NCBI RefSeq assembly: GCF_000017685.1
Contig: NC_010602.1
Span: 3,049,001-3,113,000, forward strand
Source of the DNA: Leptospira biflexa serovar Patoc strain 'Patoc 1 (Paris)'
GTDB lineage: Bacteria > Spirochaetota > Leptospiria > Leptospirales > Leptospiraceae
Length of the DNA stretch: 64,000 bases
Direction of reading: 5' to 3'
Of this stretch, positions 1-9,085 are shown piece by piece. The notes under the pieces are model-generated. The model saw only the letters and a program-made list of their open reading frames with translations, did no database searches and was not told the origin of the DNA. The position numbers were made by a program, and so were the translations under genes. The stretch's first letter is position 1. Each line of letters begins with the position of its first letter.

Positions 1-1
1 T

Positions 2-391
2 GCCGGCGAAATTCTCACCAGGCTTCCTTTTTTACCATCTCAAAATTTAATTGAACGAATTCAGAAAAAAAGCCCAGAATATGCCGAAACTATAGTAGAA
101 CACTACTTTCGTTTGGAAGACCTCCTTCATTTGGGAAGGACAAGTCTCACTCGGTTTTTTTCTGAGATCCACCCTCTTGTCATTGCCTGCGCGCTAAAAG
201 GAGTGGAGACTGAATTTCGTGATCAAGTTTATTCCAATTTGGAATCTTGGCTTGTGAAAGAGATAAAGATCGAATGGGATTCGTTAGGTCCTGTTTCGCT
301 TGCGGAGATTGAAGAAGCCCAAAAGGGAATCTTAGATCGTTTGCGCGAAGCAATGGATGAAGGCAAAGTGAAACTTTGGAGATTGAAGTAA
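2..391 (+). CDS. fliG: FliG-like flagellar motor switch protein, C-terminal part (5' end outside window)
   Basis: FliG forms the rotor ring that takes torque from the stator. The frame is open from the first bases of the window, so only the last 129 or so residues are present. They match the FliG C-terminal domain: a segment like the helix LALALKGA...SNM (here ACALKGVETEFRDQVYSNLE) and the hallmark LGPVSLAEIEEAQKGILD that leads into the final helix. In canonical FliG the SNM motif is followed by a torque-helix Arg. Here the equivalent segment reads NLESWLVKE, so that Arg appears to be Trp. Spirochaetes carry more than one FliG, and this copy may be the divergent one. The gene ends 4 bp before fliH, which supports a flagellar operon. 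Confidence 0.8.
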   Translation, partial: AGEILTRLPFLPSQNLIERIQKKSPEYAETIVEHYFRLEDLLHLGRTSLTRFFSEIHPLVIACALKGVETEFRDQVYSNLESWLVKEIKIEWDSLGPVSLAEIEEAQKGILDRLREAMDEGKVKLWRLK

Positions 392-395
392 GGAT

Positions 396-1319
396 ATGGC
401 AAAACTAGTTTTTAAACCCATTCAAATTGCCGACTTACAAGAAGAAGTTGAAATCCAACTTCCTGATAAGTACAAAAAATTTCATAAAACAGACGAACAA
501 GAAGATTTCGAGATAGACCAAGAAGGGAATATCATAGAACAATACCAAGGTCCATCGATTGAAGAAATCGAAGCGGAACTCCAAAGGTATCGTCAAGAAA
601 CAGAAGAACAAGTTCGCCAATTATTAGAAGACGCAAAAAAACAAGCAAAGGCCATAGAAGATGAAGGAAGGACGAAAGCCTTCCAAATGGTCCAAGACTC
701 CAAAGAAAAAATCAAATTAGAAGAAGACTCTGGTCGAGCCAAAGCAGAACAGATCTTAGATCGTGCCAAGATGGAAGTCGAACGTATGATCAAAGAAGCC
801 GAAATGAAACAGGCTGAGATCGAACACGAGGCATACCAAAAAGGATATGATGCGGGTCGTGAGGTTGGTTTTAAAAAAGGCCAAGGGGAAGTGAGACGAC
901 TCATTGACCGACTCGGAACCATCATCGGTAAGGCAATTGACATCCGTGAAGAAATGATAGCAGCTTCCGAAAAGCAGATGGTTGAAATGATTCTTGTGAT
1001 TGCACGAAAAGTAATCAAAGATGAAATTATAGAACGTAAGGAAATTGTTCTCAATAACATTCGCGAGGCAATGAAACGTATCAAAGATCGAGATCGTATC
1101 GATATCCGCGTTAACTTCGCAGACCTTGAACTCACAACTGCTCACAAAGACGAACTCATCAAACTCATGGAATCACTCAGAAAAGTTAATATCTATGAAG
1201 ACTCACGTGTCGATCGTGGTGGGGTCATCATTGAGACAGATGTGGGTGCAATCGACGCAAGGATTTCCACTCAGTTAAAAGAAATCGAAGAGGCAATTCG
1301 AAACGTAGAACCAATATGA
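396..1319 (+). CDS. fliH: Flagellar assembly protein FliH
   Basis: FliH is the cytoplasmic stalk that binds the export ATPase FliI and regulates flagellar type III secretion. The 307-residue product has an acidic N-terminal region. A long charged coiled coil (about residues 60-150, rich in Glu/Lys/Gln) comes next, then the FliH signature stretch around residues 148-165 (KGYDAGREVGFKKGQGEV). The C-terminal domain resembles V-type ATPase subunit E. ATG at 396 lies 4 bp after the fliG stop, so translation is probably coupled. The usual partner fliI does not follow. The 3' end instead overlaps a receptor gene through ATGA. Confidence 0.9.
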   Translation: MAKLVFKPIQIADLQEEVEIQLPDKYKKFHKTDEQEDFEIDQEGNIIEQYQGPSIEEIEAELQRYRQETEEQVRQLLEDAKKQAKAIEDEGRTKAFQMVQDSKEKIKLEEDSGRAKAEQILDRAKMEVERMIKEAEMKQAEIEHEAYQKGYDAGREVGFKKGQGEVRRLIDRLGTIIGKAIDIREEMIAASEKQMVEMILVIARKVIKDEIIERKEIVLNNIREAMKRIKDRDRIDIRVNFADLELTTAHKDELIKLMESLRKVNIYEDSRVDRGGVIIETDVGAIDARISTQLKEIEEAIRNVEPI

Positions 1320-3304
1320 TTTCGAAGAGCCGATTTTTCCAATTTTTATTTGGTATCTCATTGTTTTTGTCACCAACTGTTGTCAGTTTGGTGGCAGAAC
1401 CTTGCGGAACCATGATCTCCTCATTTGAAAAACCTGTAGTTTTAAAAACAGATTGGTTATTCCGAAAAGGAGACAATTTAGATTGGCGAGATGAGTCAGT
1501 CGAAGATACGTTTTGGGTCAAACGATCTGTTCCTGATTATGGAATTTCCAAAACGGAAAACCTAACAGGGTATCATTGGTATCGTTGTTCTTTTTATTTA
1601 CCTGACAATTATACAACTCCCGTTGAACCAATTGCCATCCAATTGGGGAGGATTCGTGACATCGATGAGTTCTATCTGAATGGAACATTGATTGATAAAA
1701 CAGGAGCAGTCCTACCTCGAATGGAGGTAGATTTTCAAAAAATTAGAATTTATTCTCTTCCCACACATTTATTAAAACCTGGTTTAAATGTTATGGCAAT
1801 CAGAATATATGCCGCAACCAATTTAAACGGATTAAAAGAAGCTCCTAAAATTGCCAAAGAACGTTTGTTACGTGAAGAAGTTTTTTCGAAAGAACTTTTT
1901 GCAATGGTTTGCGGTTATGTCTTCATATTTATGGGGATTTATTTTTTAGTGGGATCGATTGTTCGCGGAAGAGCAGGTGAAAACTTTTTCTTTGCTTTAT
2001 TTTCCATTTTTATGGGTATTTATGTACTCATTCGTACCCAACACCGAGATATTTTATTTGAAAGTTTCACCTGGTCCTATGTAACCGAACTTCTAGTTTT
2101 GATCTGTTTGCCAGTTTTTTTCATCAACTTTATGCACCAATATTTAAAGATGAAACGAAATATGGTGTTACTCGTTTATGAGGTATTCCTTTCCGTTTTA
2201 TTTATCATTACCTTGTTCTTTAGAAATCCTAAGACATGGATCCTTGTCATTGCGCTCTTCAATTATGCATTGCCTATTGCTATGGGACTTGTGGTTTATT
2301 TATTTGTAAAGAATGGAACGACCAATATCAAAAAAGTAAAGTTCATCTTAATCGGAATCGCTTGTTTATTACCAACCATCCTAATTGATAGTTTGTCCGC
2401 ATTAGAAATCATCATTTCAATGCCTGGTACTTTGTATTTAGGTTTTTTAATTTTCCTCGTCATGATTTCGATTCAACTATCCAATGATATTGTCCTCGGA
2501 TTAGAAAACTATATTGGACAAGAGAAAGAACTCATCCAAATGGAAAGAGTTAAAACTGGATTTTTGATCAATCTATCTTCCGAATTTAAATCAGGAATGG
2601 AAAAAATCAAAACTGCGATTGATAACATTACAACCAATCAAGGGAAAATTTCGATAAAGCAAGCCGGCAAAACGACAGCAAAAAAAGCCGCTAAGAAAAA
2701 AATCAAAACATCTCCTTCTCCAAAACAAACGGGAGACCCGATCAAACAAGCAGAAGACCACATATCCTATATGAGTTATATGGTCGAAGAAGCAATTTTA
2801 CTTAGAAAACTAGAAGAAAGAACCTATATTCCTTTTTATGAAACATTTTCTGTTTCTGAATTGATTAAAAATTGTGTTGCGAGTGTTGAAAATCATTTAG
2901 GCCAACATAGAAAAAATGCCTTCATCGATGTAAAACCAAAAGATCTGGAAATTTATTTCCCAAAAGAATTGTTTTTTTGTATTTTACGTAACCTTGTAGA
3001 AAACGCCTATCAATATACAGATCCCAAAACAGACATTCATATCGAATTTTATAATCGAGATGGATTTCACCAATTGATCGTAATGGACGAAGGAATGGGT
3101 CTAAGCCAACTCGAGATGGAAACCATATTTCAAAAATTTGTCAGAGGATACCATGACAAAAAAAATGAAATCCCTGGTGCCGGAATTGGTTTAACTTTAG
3201 TTGAGGCATCAACAAACTTCTTATCAGGAACTGTAAGTTTAAAATCAAGCGAAGGAATGGGAGCAAAGTTCACGATCCGAATCCCAGAGAAACCAAAAAA
3301 ATGA
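1316..3304 (+). CDS. 7TMR-DISM receptor with histidine-kinase-like C-terminus lacking the phospho-acceptor His
   Basis: The 662-residue membrane receptor starts with a signal peptide. A periplasmic jelly-roll domain (about 40-185) contains WYRCSFYLP and FYLNGTLID, as in glycosidase sugar-binding and DISMED2 folds. Seven membrane helices (about 195-395) and a helical linker follow. A Lys/Ala-rich insert lies near residues 446-476. The HATPase-like domain carries an N box (RNLVENAYQYTD, near 557), G1 (DEGMGLS, near 589) and G2 (GAGIGLTL, near 619). The ATP site looks intact, but the DHp motif reads FLINLSSEFKSG where kinases have S-H-E-L-R, so residue 422 is Ser. The start overlaps fliH (ATGA) and the stop overlaps the next receptor (ATGA). 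The ligand is unknown. Confidence 0.8.
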   Translation: MISKSRFFQFLFGISLFLSPTVVSLVAEPCGTMISSFEKPVVLKTDWLFRKGDNLDWRDESVEDTFWVKRSVPDYGISKTENLTGYHWYRCSFYLPDNYTTPVEPIAIQLGRIRDIDEFYLNGTLIDKTGAVLPRMEVDFQKIRIYSLPTHLLKPGLNVMAIRIYAATNLNGLKEAPKIAKERLLREEVFSKELFAMVCGYVFIFMGIYFLVGSIVRGRAGENFFFALFSIFMGIYVLIRTQHRDILFESFTWSYVTELLVLICLPVFFINFMHQYLKMKRNMVLLVYEVFLSVLFIITLFFRNPKTWILVIALFNYALPIAMGLVVYLFVKNGTTNIKKVKFILIGIACLLPTILIDSLSALEIIISMPGTLYLGFLIFLVMISIQLSNDIVLGLENYIGQEKELIQMERVKTGFLINLSSEFKSGMEKIKTAIDNITTNQGKISIKQAGKTTAKKAAKKKIKTSPSPKQTGDPIKQAEDHISYMSYMVEEAILLRKLEERTYIPFYETFSVSELIKNCVASVENHLGQHRKNAFIDVKPKDLEIYFPKELFFCILRNLVENAYQYTDPKTDIHIEFYNRDGFHQLIVMDEGMGLSQLEMETIFQKFVRGYHDKKNEIPGAGIGLTLVEASTNFLSGTVSLKSSEGMGAKFTIRIPEKPKK

Positions 3305-5304
3305 AATCCTTACCCTTCAATCGTATCCTTATATTTTGTTTATTTTTCCTTTCTCTAAATTGTTCTCGTACAACAGATGAAAATACCGTAGTACTTAGAT
3401 TAGATGGAGAAGACTGGGGAATTTACTTCAATGATAATGCCGATTTATTAAATCCTGAATTTAATCCAAATAATCTAGATATAATCGTTGTTCCCAATAA
3501 TTTTAGAAACCTTAACAAATCATATCGAGGATCCATTTGGATTCGAAAAAGTTTTGAAATCACAACAGAACAACACCAAAAATCCTTAGCGCTGCAACTA
3601 GGAAAAGTTTACCAATCCGATGAAGTTTTTGTAAATGGCGTGCTCATTGGAAAAAACAATTCCGCTTTTGGAAAAGACCCAGAAGAGTATGCATTTGGTA
3701 GACCTCGCATTTACCCGATTCCTCACGATTTGTTGCTCGAAGGTGAAAATGTTCTTATCATCAAAATTGATTCTGCATTATCAACATCAGCTGGGATCAT
3801 CACAGGTCCGATACGAATTGTTACATATGAAGAAGCAATCAATGGGAATCTATATGATTCACTTGTTGAATTGATATTCGTTGGATTTTATCTATTCATC
3901 GCATTGTTTTTCTTTATCAATTTCTTTAATTTGAGAGATAAAAAAGAATATTTGAGCTTTAGTATTTTGGCTTTAATATTTTCTGGTTACGAACTTTGCA
4001 AAAACGAAGTTCGATTTTTAATTTTGAATCATTTTGCAATTTTAAAATTTTTGGAATATTCTTTTTTATTCATCCTTCCCTATGGTTTTATAAAATTCAT
4101 ACAAGATTTTTTCGAGTTAAAACCTTTCAGATACCAAAGAATTTATCTTTTATTACAATTTTTCTTTATCGCTGTTTTTCTCATCATTCAAAACCCCGTT
4201 TTTTGGTACAACTTTATCGGTTATTGGGATATCCATTTACTCGCAGTAATTGGTTATGCTATCTACGTAACGATCATTAAATTTCGTGAACAAAAAAGAG
4301 GTTCAACAATCCATTTATTGGCACTTGTATACCTTCTGTATTCAATTCTCAAAGAAATATTAATTGAACGAGGTTATTTAAATTCACCTTCTTCTCTTGA
4401 AACTAGTTTTTTAGTATATTTGATTTTAATGACTCTTGCTCTTCGATTTCAGTTTTTAATGATGAAACGAAAACTACAAAATCGATATGAGAGACTAAAA
4501 GAAGCAGATTCTCTCAGAGAAAAAATATTCTTTTATATGGATGCGATGATATCGGGTCCGTTAAAATTGATGAAAGAAAAACTTTCTGCATACAGAGAGT
4601 CTACACAAAAAACGAAAGATAAAAACCTAGTGAAAGAAGTAACCGATGTTCAATCTTCCATTGACAATGTGATGGATGATATCATTGAACTTTCAAGATT
4701 AGAAGTTTTAAAAGAAGTTCCATTCAAAGAGCAAGTTAATTTTATTTCTTTTATCAACGATGTGATTCCAGAAGATGATATCACTTATTCTATCAAAGTA
4801 AATCCTGAAACAGAAATTTATAATAGTTTGGACCTAATCAACTCTGTTGTAGTAAGACTTGTCGATTTCCCGCCATTCAAAGAGTTCAATCATAATGATT
4901 TGATCATTACGCAAGATTTAAAAGGAAATGTGCATTTCCGATTTTTATTATTTCATAACAATTCAAAAGTTGCACAAAAACTATTCAATGAACTGACCGA
5001 AAATTATAACCAACTCACTCCAATTAAAGTAAAATGGGCGATTATATTAGAAATCGTAAGATTGTTAGGTGCTAAAATTGATTTCAAAATCATCAAGAAA
5101 AAATATTTAAAAATAGATTTAGGAATTGCTGCCATTGTACCAATCTCAGAATTACAACCAATCAAAGATTCTAATGGTATACCAAACGCAAATCTAAACA
5201 CCAAAAAATCAGAAAAAGAAGATTGGAGAGTCACCTTAAAACGAATTTTTAAGTTTCTGAAAGAAACAGAAATTAAAATCCCAAACTTTAAAAAGAAAAA
5301 GTAA
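3301..5304 (+). CDS. 7TMR-DISM receptor, predicted lipoprotein, with degenerate kinase-like tail
   Basis: This 667-residue protein is a structural partner of the gene before it, with which it overlaps by 4 bp. It has a signal peptide ending in a spirochaetal lipobox (FLSLNC, Cys about 21), a periplasmic jelly-roll (SIWIRKSFEI, EVFVNGVLIGK) and about seven membrane helices (190-390). A helical pair near residue 406 stands where a DHp domain would be (EKIFFYMDAMISGPLKLM). No His is at the acceptor position and no N, G1 or G2 box is recognisable. The last 100 residues still resemble the tail of an HATPase fold (ILEIVRLLGAKIDF). Likely roles are a binding partner or allosteric subunit of the preceding receptor. 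Function is inferred from architecture only. Confidence 0.7.
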   Translation: MKSLPFNRILIFCLFFLSLNCSRTTDENTVVLRLDGEDWGIYFNDNADLLNPEFNPNNLDIIVVPNNFRNLNKSYRGSIWIRKSFEITTEQHQKSLALQLGKVYQSDEVFVNGVLIGKNNSAFGKDPEEYAFGRPRIYPIPHDLLLEGENVLIIKIDSALSTSAGIITGPIRIVTYEEAINGNLYDSLVELIFVGFYLFIALFFFINFFNLRDKKEYLSFSILALIFSGYELCKNEVRFLILNHFAILKFLEYSFLFILPYGFIKFIQDFFELKPFRYQRIYLLLQFFFIAVFLIIQNPVFWYNFIGYWDIHLLAVIGYAIYVTIIKFREQKRGSTIHLLALVYLLYSILKEILIERGYLNSPSSLETSFLVYLILMTLALRFQFLMMKRKLQNRYERLKEADSLREKIFFYMDAMISGPLKLMKEKLSAYRESTQKTKDKNLVKEVTDVQSSIDNVMDDIIELSRLEVLKEVPFKEQVNFISFINDVIPEDDITYSIKVNPETEIYNSLDLINSVVVRLVDFPPFKEFNHNDLIITQDLKGNVHFRFLLFHNNSKVAQKLFNELTENYNQLTPIKVKWAIILEIVRLLGAKIDFKIIKKKYLKIDLGIAAIVPISELQPIKDSNGIPNANLNTKKSEKEDWRVTLKRIFKFLKETEIKIPNFKKKK

Positions 5305-5321
5305 AGAATACAACTGAATCA

Positions 5322-5948
5322 ATGATCATTAAATACCTTACCAAACAAAGTCCAGAATCACTTCTAAAAGCATTTGAGGCTTGTAAAGAATTAACGTTTG
5401 ATAAGGATGAATTTTTATTCCATTCAGGTGATGAAGTAACCCATATGGATCTTTTGGTCAATGGTGATCTGCAAGTATTCAAATACGATGGTAACATGAA
5501 TGAAGTGACATTAACTTTTTTTAGACCAGTGAGTATCATCGCTGAGTGGGCTGTGATCCAAGGAATCCCTTATCCCGCTTCAGCTCGATTCACCAAAAAA
5601 AGTACCATTCTTAGAATGCCACTCACAGAAGTTCAAAGTCGATTGAATTCCAGCATCGCACTCAATCATATACTAATGCATTCATTGATGAATAAAATTG
5701 ATACATTAAATCTTGCCATCAACCGAGGCCTCACGATGGATGCGATGCAACGTGTGGCTCATTTTTTATTTTATGGAACTCCGGATTCTCTCGCATTAAA
5801 ACAAACACAAATGGCATCTTTGTTGTATCTTCGGCCTGAAACTTTTTCAAGAATTTTAAAACAACTGAAAGACCAAGGTTTGGTGGATACACAAAGAGGT
5901 GAAATCACAATCCTAGACAAAGAAGGACTCTTGAAAATTTTGGCTTAG
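5322..5948 (+). CDS. Crp/Fnr-family transcription regulator, Dnr/Nnr-like
   Basis: The 208-residue regulator has an N-terminal cyclic-nucleotide-binding-like beta barrel (about 10-115), a dimerisation helix and a C-terminal winged helix. The recognition region is LKQTQMASLLYLRPETFSRI, matching the Crp/Fnr pattern xETxSR. No N-terminal cysteine cluster is present, so it is not an oxygen-sensing Fe-S Fnr; that fits the Dnr/NnrR type, which responds to NO, often through haem. It lies 17 bp after the upstream receptor gene and 50 bp before nnrS. Perfect TTGAT-N4-ATCAA boxes precede nnrS and norC. It is therefore the obvious candidate activator of the NO genes (inference). Confidence 0.8.
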   Translation: MIIKYLTKQSPESLLKAFEACKELTFDKDEFLFHSGDEVTHMDLLVNGDLQVFKYDGNMNEVTLTFFRPVSIIAEWAVIQGIPYPASARFTKKSTILRMPLTEVQSRLNSSIALNHILMHSLMNKIDTLNLAINRGLTMDAMQRVAHFLFYGTPDSLALKQTQMASLLYLRPETFSRILKQLKDQGLVDTQRGEITILDKEGLLKILA

Positions 5949-5951
5949 TAC

Positions 5952-5965
5952 TTGATTTGTATCAA
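5952..5965. promoter_or_regulatory. Fnr/Dnr box upstream of nnrS
   Basis: Perfect palindrome TTGAT-TTGT-ATCAA. Its centre is about 41 bp upstream of the predicted start site set by the -10 element TAGTAT (5987-5992), the class II activator position. It lies directly after the Crp/Fnr gene stop. Confidence 0.75.
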
Positions 5966-5970
5966 GGAAA

Positions 5971-5994
5971 TGATACTGATTTAGGTTAGTATCA
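5971..5994. repeat. Inverted repeat overlapping the nnrS -10 region
   Basis: TGATAC (5971-5976) and GTATCA (5989-5994) form a perfect 6-bp inverted repeat with a 12-bp spacer. The right arm overlaps the predicted -10 element TAGTAT (5987-5992), so a second regulator, or repression by the same one, is possible. Confidence 0.4.
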
Positions 5995-5998
5995 AAAT

Positions 5999-7225
5999 AT
6001 GAAGAATTTGTTTTTTCAACTCAGTTTTTGGAATACAGCATTTCGACCTTTTTTTTGGTTCGGATCATTGTTCGGAATCATTATTTTAAGTATTTGGTTA
6101 TTCGTACTTTCGAATATAATCACAAATCCAATCCAAGTCAATGCGATTCACTGGCATTCATATGAAATGGTATTTGGTTTTACCAAAGCCATCGTGTTAG
6201 GTTTTTTGTTCACTGCCGTTCAGAACTGGACCAACTCCACAATTTTAAAGGGCGAAAATCTATTTTATCTTTTACTCTTTTGGTTATTAGGAAGATTTTC
6301 ATTTTATTCGTTTGGTTTTTTGGGATATTTATCCTTTGGATTTGATATTTGTTCTGACATCTTTGTCATCTATTTACTCTACCCAAAATTAATTGTTCCG
6401 ACTCAAAAACACAACCGACCCATATTATACCATTATGTATTTTTTACAATCTTTCATATCCTAAGTGCATTATCAGCATATTCGTTTCTCAATCCAGAAC
6501 AAACATTGCTCTACATACACCTTAGTATTTTTGTTGTTTTGTTTCTGATTCTCATCATTGGTGGTCGAGTGGTTCCATTCTTTACTGGTGTTGTTATCCA
6601 AGGTTATTCATTCAAACGGATGCCAAATCTAGAAATAGGACTCTTGTATCTGCCTTATGTTTTCTATGTATCAAAATGGTTCCAAGGGTTTTTCGAATCT
6701 AGCAGTTTTGGATCTATGAGTCTTCGTATCTTCAATGGAATTTCGATTCTGGCTTTGGTTTCATTTTTAATTGGATTTCTTTTATTTGTGGCCAACTCCA
6801 TTCGTTATTTTTCTTGGAAACCTTGGAAGTCCTACCAAAGGCCGATTCTATGGATCTTACATCTCGGATACTTTTGGGTTTGTTTGGGATTTTTATTCTA
6901 TAGTTTATCCGATTTAAATCTATTTCCCATCTCTTCAGCCATTCATAGTTTAACTGTAGGTGGTCTCGGAGTCTTTATTTATGGAATGATCACTCGTGTG
7001 AGTTTGGGTCATACCGGTAGAACCATTGTGGCATCACCACTCACTGTGTTTGCTTATGTTGTACTCAATTTATCTGTAATTTTTCGAGTATTTTTACCCT
7101 TATTCAATGAATACAAGTATGCTTATTATTTATCGGGTATTGGATGGATTTTGTGTTTCTTGATTTTTTCGATCCAATACTCACTCATTCTATTTTCCAA
7201 ACGTCCAGATGGAAAACCATCTTAG
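5999..7225 (+). CDS. nnrS: NnrS family haem-copper membrane protein
   Basis: NnrS proteins are about 12-helix membrane proteins that protect cells from nitrosative stress and are usually controlled by NO-responsive regulators. The 408-residue product is hydrophobic throughout. Near its start it has the family hallmarks FRPFFWFGS and IHWHSYEMVFGFTKAIVLGFLFTAVQNWT in order, including the His residues expected to bind metal or haem, and later GGRVVPFFTGVV. The predicted transcription start nearly coincides with the ATG at 5999 and no good ribosome-binding site is seen, so the message may be leaderless. It converges on norD across 42 bp that hold no clear terminator. Confidence 0.9.
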   Translation: MKNLFFQLSFWNTAFRPFFWFGSLFGIIILSIWLFVLSNIITNPIQVNAIHWHSYEMVFGFTKAIVLGFLFTAVQNWTNSTILKGENLFYLLLFWLLGRFSFYSFGFLGYLSFGFDICSDIFVIYLLYPKLIVPTQKHNRPILYHYVFFTIFHILSALSAYSFLNPEQTLLYIHLSIFVVLFLILIIGGRVVPFFTGVVIQGYSFKRMPNLEIGLLYLPYVFYVSKWFQGFFESSSFGSMSLRIFNGISILALVSFLIGFLLFVANSIRYFSWKPWKSYQRPILWILHLGYFWVCLGFLFYSLSDLNLFPISSAIHSLTVGGLGVFIYGMITRVSLGHTGRTIVASPLTVFAYVVLNLSVIFRVFLPLFNEYKYAYYLSGIGWILCFLIFSIQYSLILFSKRPDGKPS

Positions 7226-7267
7226 CACAAGATGTGAATTCGATGGTTACGATGGTAAAAATCTAAA

Positions 7268-9076
7268 TCAAACGCGAATGGCTCTTCGAAAAAATTCCTG
7301 TAAGGAATCGAGTAGCCTTTCCGGATGGAATAACATTTGGTAACTTGCGTTTCGCATCATGGCAGGAATTGTTGGTTTTTCTTCTTTACCAATTGCCAGC
7401 GTGTATACTTGAACTCCATTTAACAGACATTCACCGACGGCTTTATTGACATCTTCAATGCCATACTTTCCTTCATACTGGTCATAATCGTTTGGCCTAG
7501 CATCTGTGATTAAGATAATCCATTTTTGTTTATAACCACAATTTTTGAGCAGTTCATTGGTGTGCCTAAGCGATGGTCCAACCCTAGTATATCCAATGGG
7601 TGACAATGGGCCCAAACGATCCCGGACTCCCATCCAGGATTCATTCATTTGTTTTAGGTGAATGAACTGATTGTGATTTCTAGTGCGAGAATAGAATCCA
7701 GCAATCCCGAAAGGAATTTTTAGTTCATCCAAACATTCCGAAAAGAGTAACAAACTTTCCCTTTCGACATCCAACACACGTTTATCATGAATCCAGGAGT
7801 CCGTAGACAAACTAAGGTCCATTAGAAAATACAATGCAATGTCTGAAACATCACGAATGGGATTCATATAAATGGCTTCTGACGGACTTTTTTTCGCTTT
7901 TAAGTCCGCATAACGATCCACAAGTGCATCCAAGTCGATATCAGCACCAGATACCAATCTTTTTTTGATCCGTGTTTGGTTGAGAAGTGCCGTCATTTTT
8001 TTCTTTAAAAGTAAAAGTGTACGATGTTGTTTTTCTAATACATTCGCTGTATACGAATGATCCATTGACTTGGGAAACTCTTCTACCACAGAACAGTAAC
8101 TAGGTTTGTATTTCTTTTGTTTGTAATCCCATTCTGGATACAAAAATGGTTTTTCATTACTTGTATCTTCTAAAATTTCAAGTAAGGTACCAGATCCTGA
8201 TTCACTAGTTCTTGTTGTATGAACCGGGTCTTCGGTTCGGATGATGTGTTTGAGATTGAGTTCCTCTAGGGCCTCCTCTTCTTCCATATCCTCTTCGCCA
8301 TCGATGTCTCGCCATTGCCCATCAAACTCTTCTACCGTTTCAATCTTTTCAAAATTATGCCCTAAGGTATATTCTTCGATTTTTTTCTCATCCACTTCCA
8401 AAATTTCAGCATCACTTGGATCCAATTTTTGTTTGGATTCTTTGGATTCTATTTTTTGATTTTGTTTTGCGGAAACAAAGTCTTTCCCTATGGGAAAGTT
8501 CATTCTTGAATGGGTGAGAGAGAATTTGGCTTTGTAAAAATGAGAGATAATGTTTGTATACTGTTTTGGATCTTTTTTTCGAAGTAACAAACGTTCTTTT
8601 CGAATCTCTTTCCAATCACTCCGAACACCAGGGAATACTTTCAAAAAGGAACGAAAGTTTTGGTAAAAAGTTTGTTCTTCGATCGCTTTCCGTTCTTGTG
8701 TTTCTGTTTTTTTTAGATTCGTTAGCGGTACTTCCTGTTTGGAGAAAGTAGTTGTTAAGTTCGTGTTAGGTGAATTTAAATCAAAGAGGTAAGATAAATA
8801 GGCAAGTAGGATCCGAACCTGTTTTTTTGTATCCAATTCCTTCTCATACCAGTGGATCACTTCTGGAAATTTTAAAAAGTTTTCGCCAAGCGAAACCACT
8901 ACCCCTCCATAAACAATGGAGGTCGTTTCCAAACGTAAGGTTTGTAGGTATTTGATGATTTTGATTTCCTCTGTTTCCATTTGGTATGGAAAGTAAGGAC
9001 TCGGTGGAGTTAACTTAGTTTTTAACTTTTTCCAAAGTTTGTGGCCTTGGTAAAATACAAATTGATCCCATTCCAA
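7268..9076 (-). CDS. norD: Nitric oxide reductase activation protein NorD (VWA domain)
   Basis: NorD works with the AAA+ ATPase NorQ to insert metal into, or activate, nitric oxide reductase. The 602-residue product has a variable charged N-terminal half with an acidic stretch (EEDMEEEEALEELNL) and a C-terminal von Willebrand factor A domain. The MIDAS segment is LYFLMDLSLSTDSW (DxSxS), followed by IGYTRVGPSLRH and the distal ITDARPNDYDQY. It is the last gene of norC-norB-norQ-norD on the minus strand and begins 9 bp after norQ. Length and order match NorD of denitrifiers. The N-terminal half is weakly conserved, so the name rests on the VWA domain and the neighbours. Confidence 0.88.
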   Translation of the reverse strand: MEWDQFVFYQGHKLWKKLKTKLTPPSPYFPYQMETEEIKIIKYLQTLRLETTSIVYGGVVVSLGENFLKFPEVIHWYEKELDTKKQVRILLAYLSYLFDLNSPNTNLTTTFSKQEVPLTNLKKTETQERKAIEEQTFYQNFRSFLKVFPGVRSDWKEIRKERLLLRKKDPKQYTNIISHFYKAKFSLTHSRMNFPIGKDFVSAKQNQKIESKESKQKLDPSDAEILEVDEKKIEEYTLGHNFEKIETVEEFDGQWRDIDGEEDMEEEEALEELNLKHIIRTEDPVHTTRTSESGSGTLLEILEDTSNEKPFLYPEWDYKQKKYKPSYCSVVEEFPKSMDHSYTANVLEKQHRTLLLLKKKMTALLNQTRIKKRLVSGADIDLDALVDRYADLKAKKSPSEAIYMNPIRDVSDIALYFLMDLSLSTDSWIHDKRVLDVERESLLLFSECLDELKIPFGIAGFYSRTRNHNQFIHLKQMNESWMGVRDRLGPLSPIGYTRVGPSLRHTNELLKNCGYKQKWIILITDARPNDYDQYEGKYGIEDVNKAVGECLLNGVQVYTLAIGKEEKPTIPAMMRNASYQMLFHPERLLDSLQEFFRRAIRV

Positions 9077-9085
9077 AATTTGATC

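Noticed and set aside
593..1135. A 180-codon minus-strand frame inside fliH
   Set aside because: Low-complexity Ser/Ile/Arg composition is the antisense of the Glu/Lys-rich FliH coiled coil.
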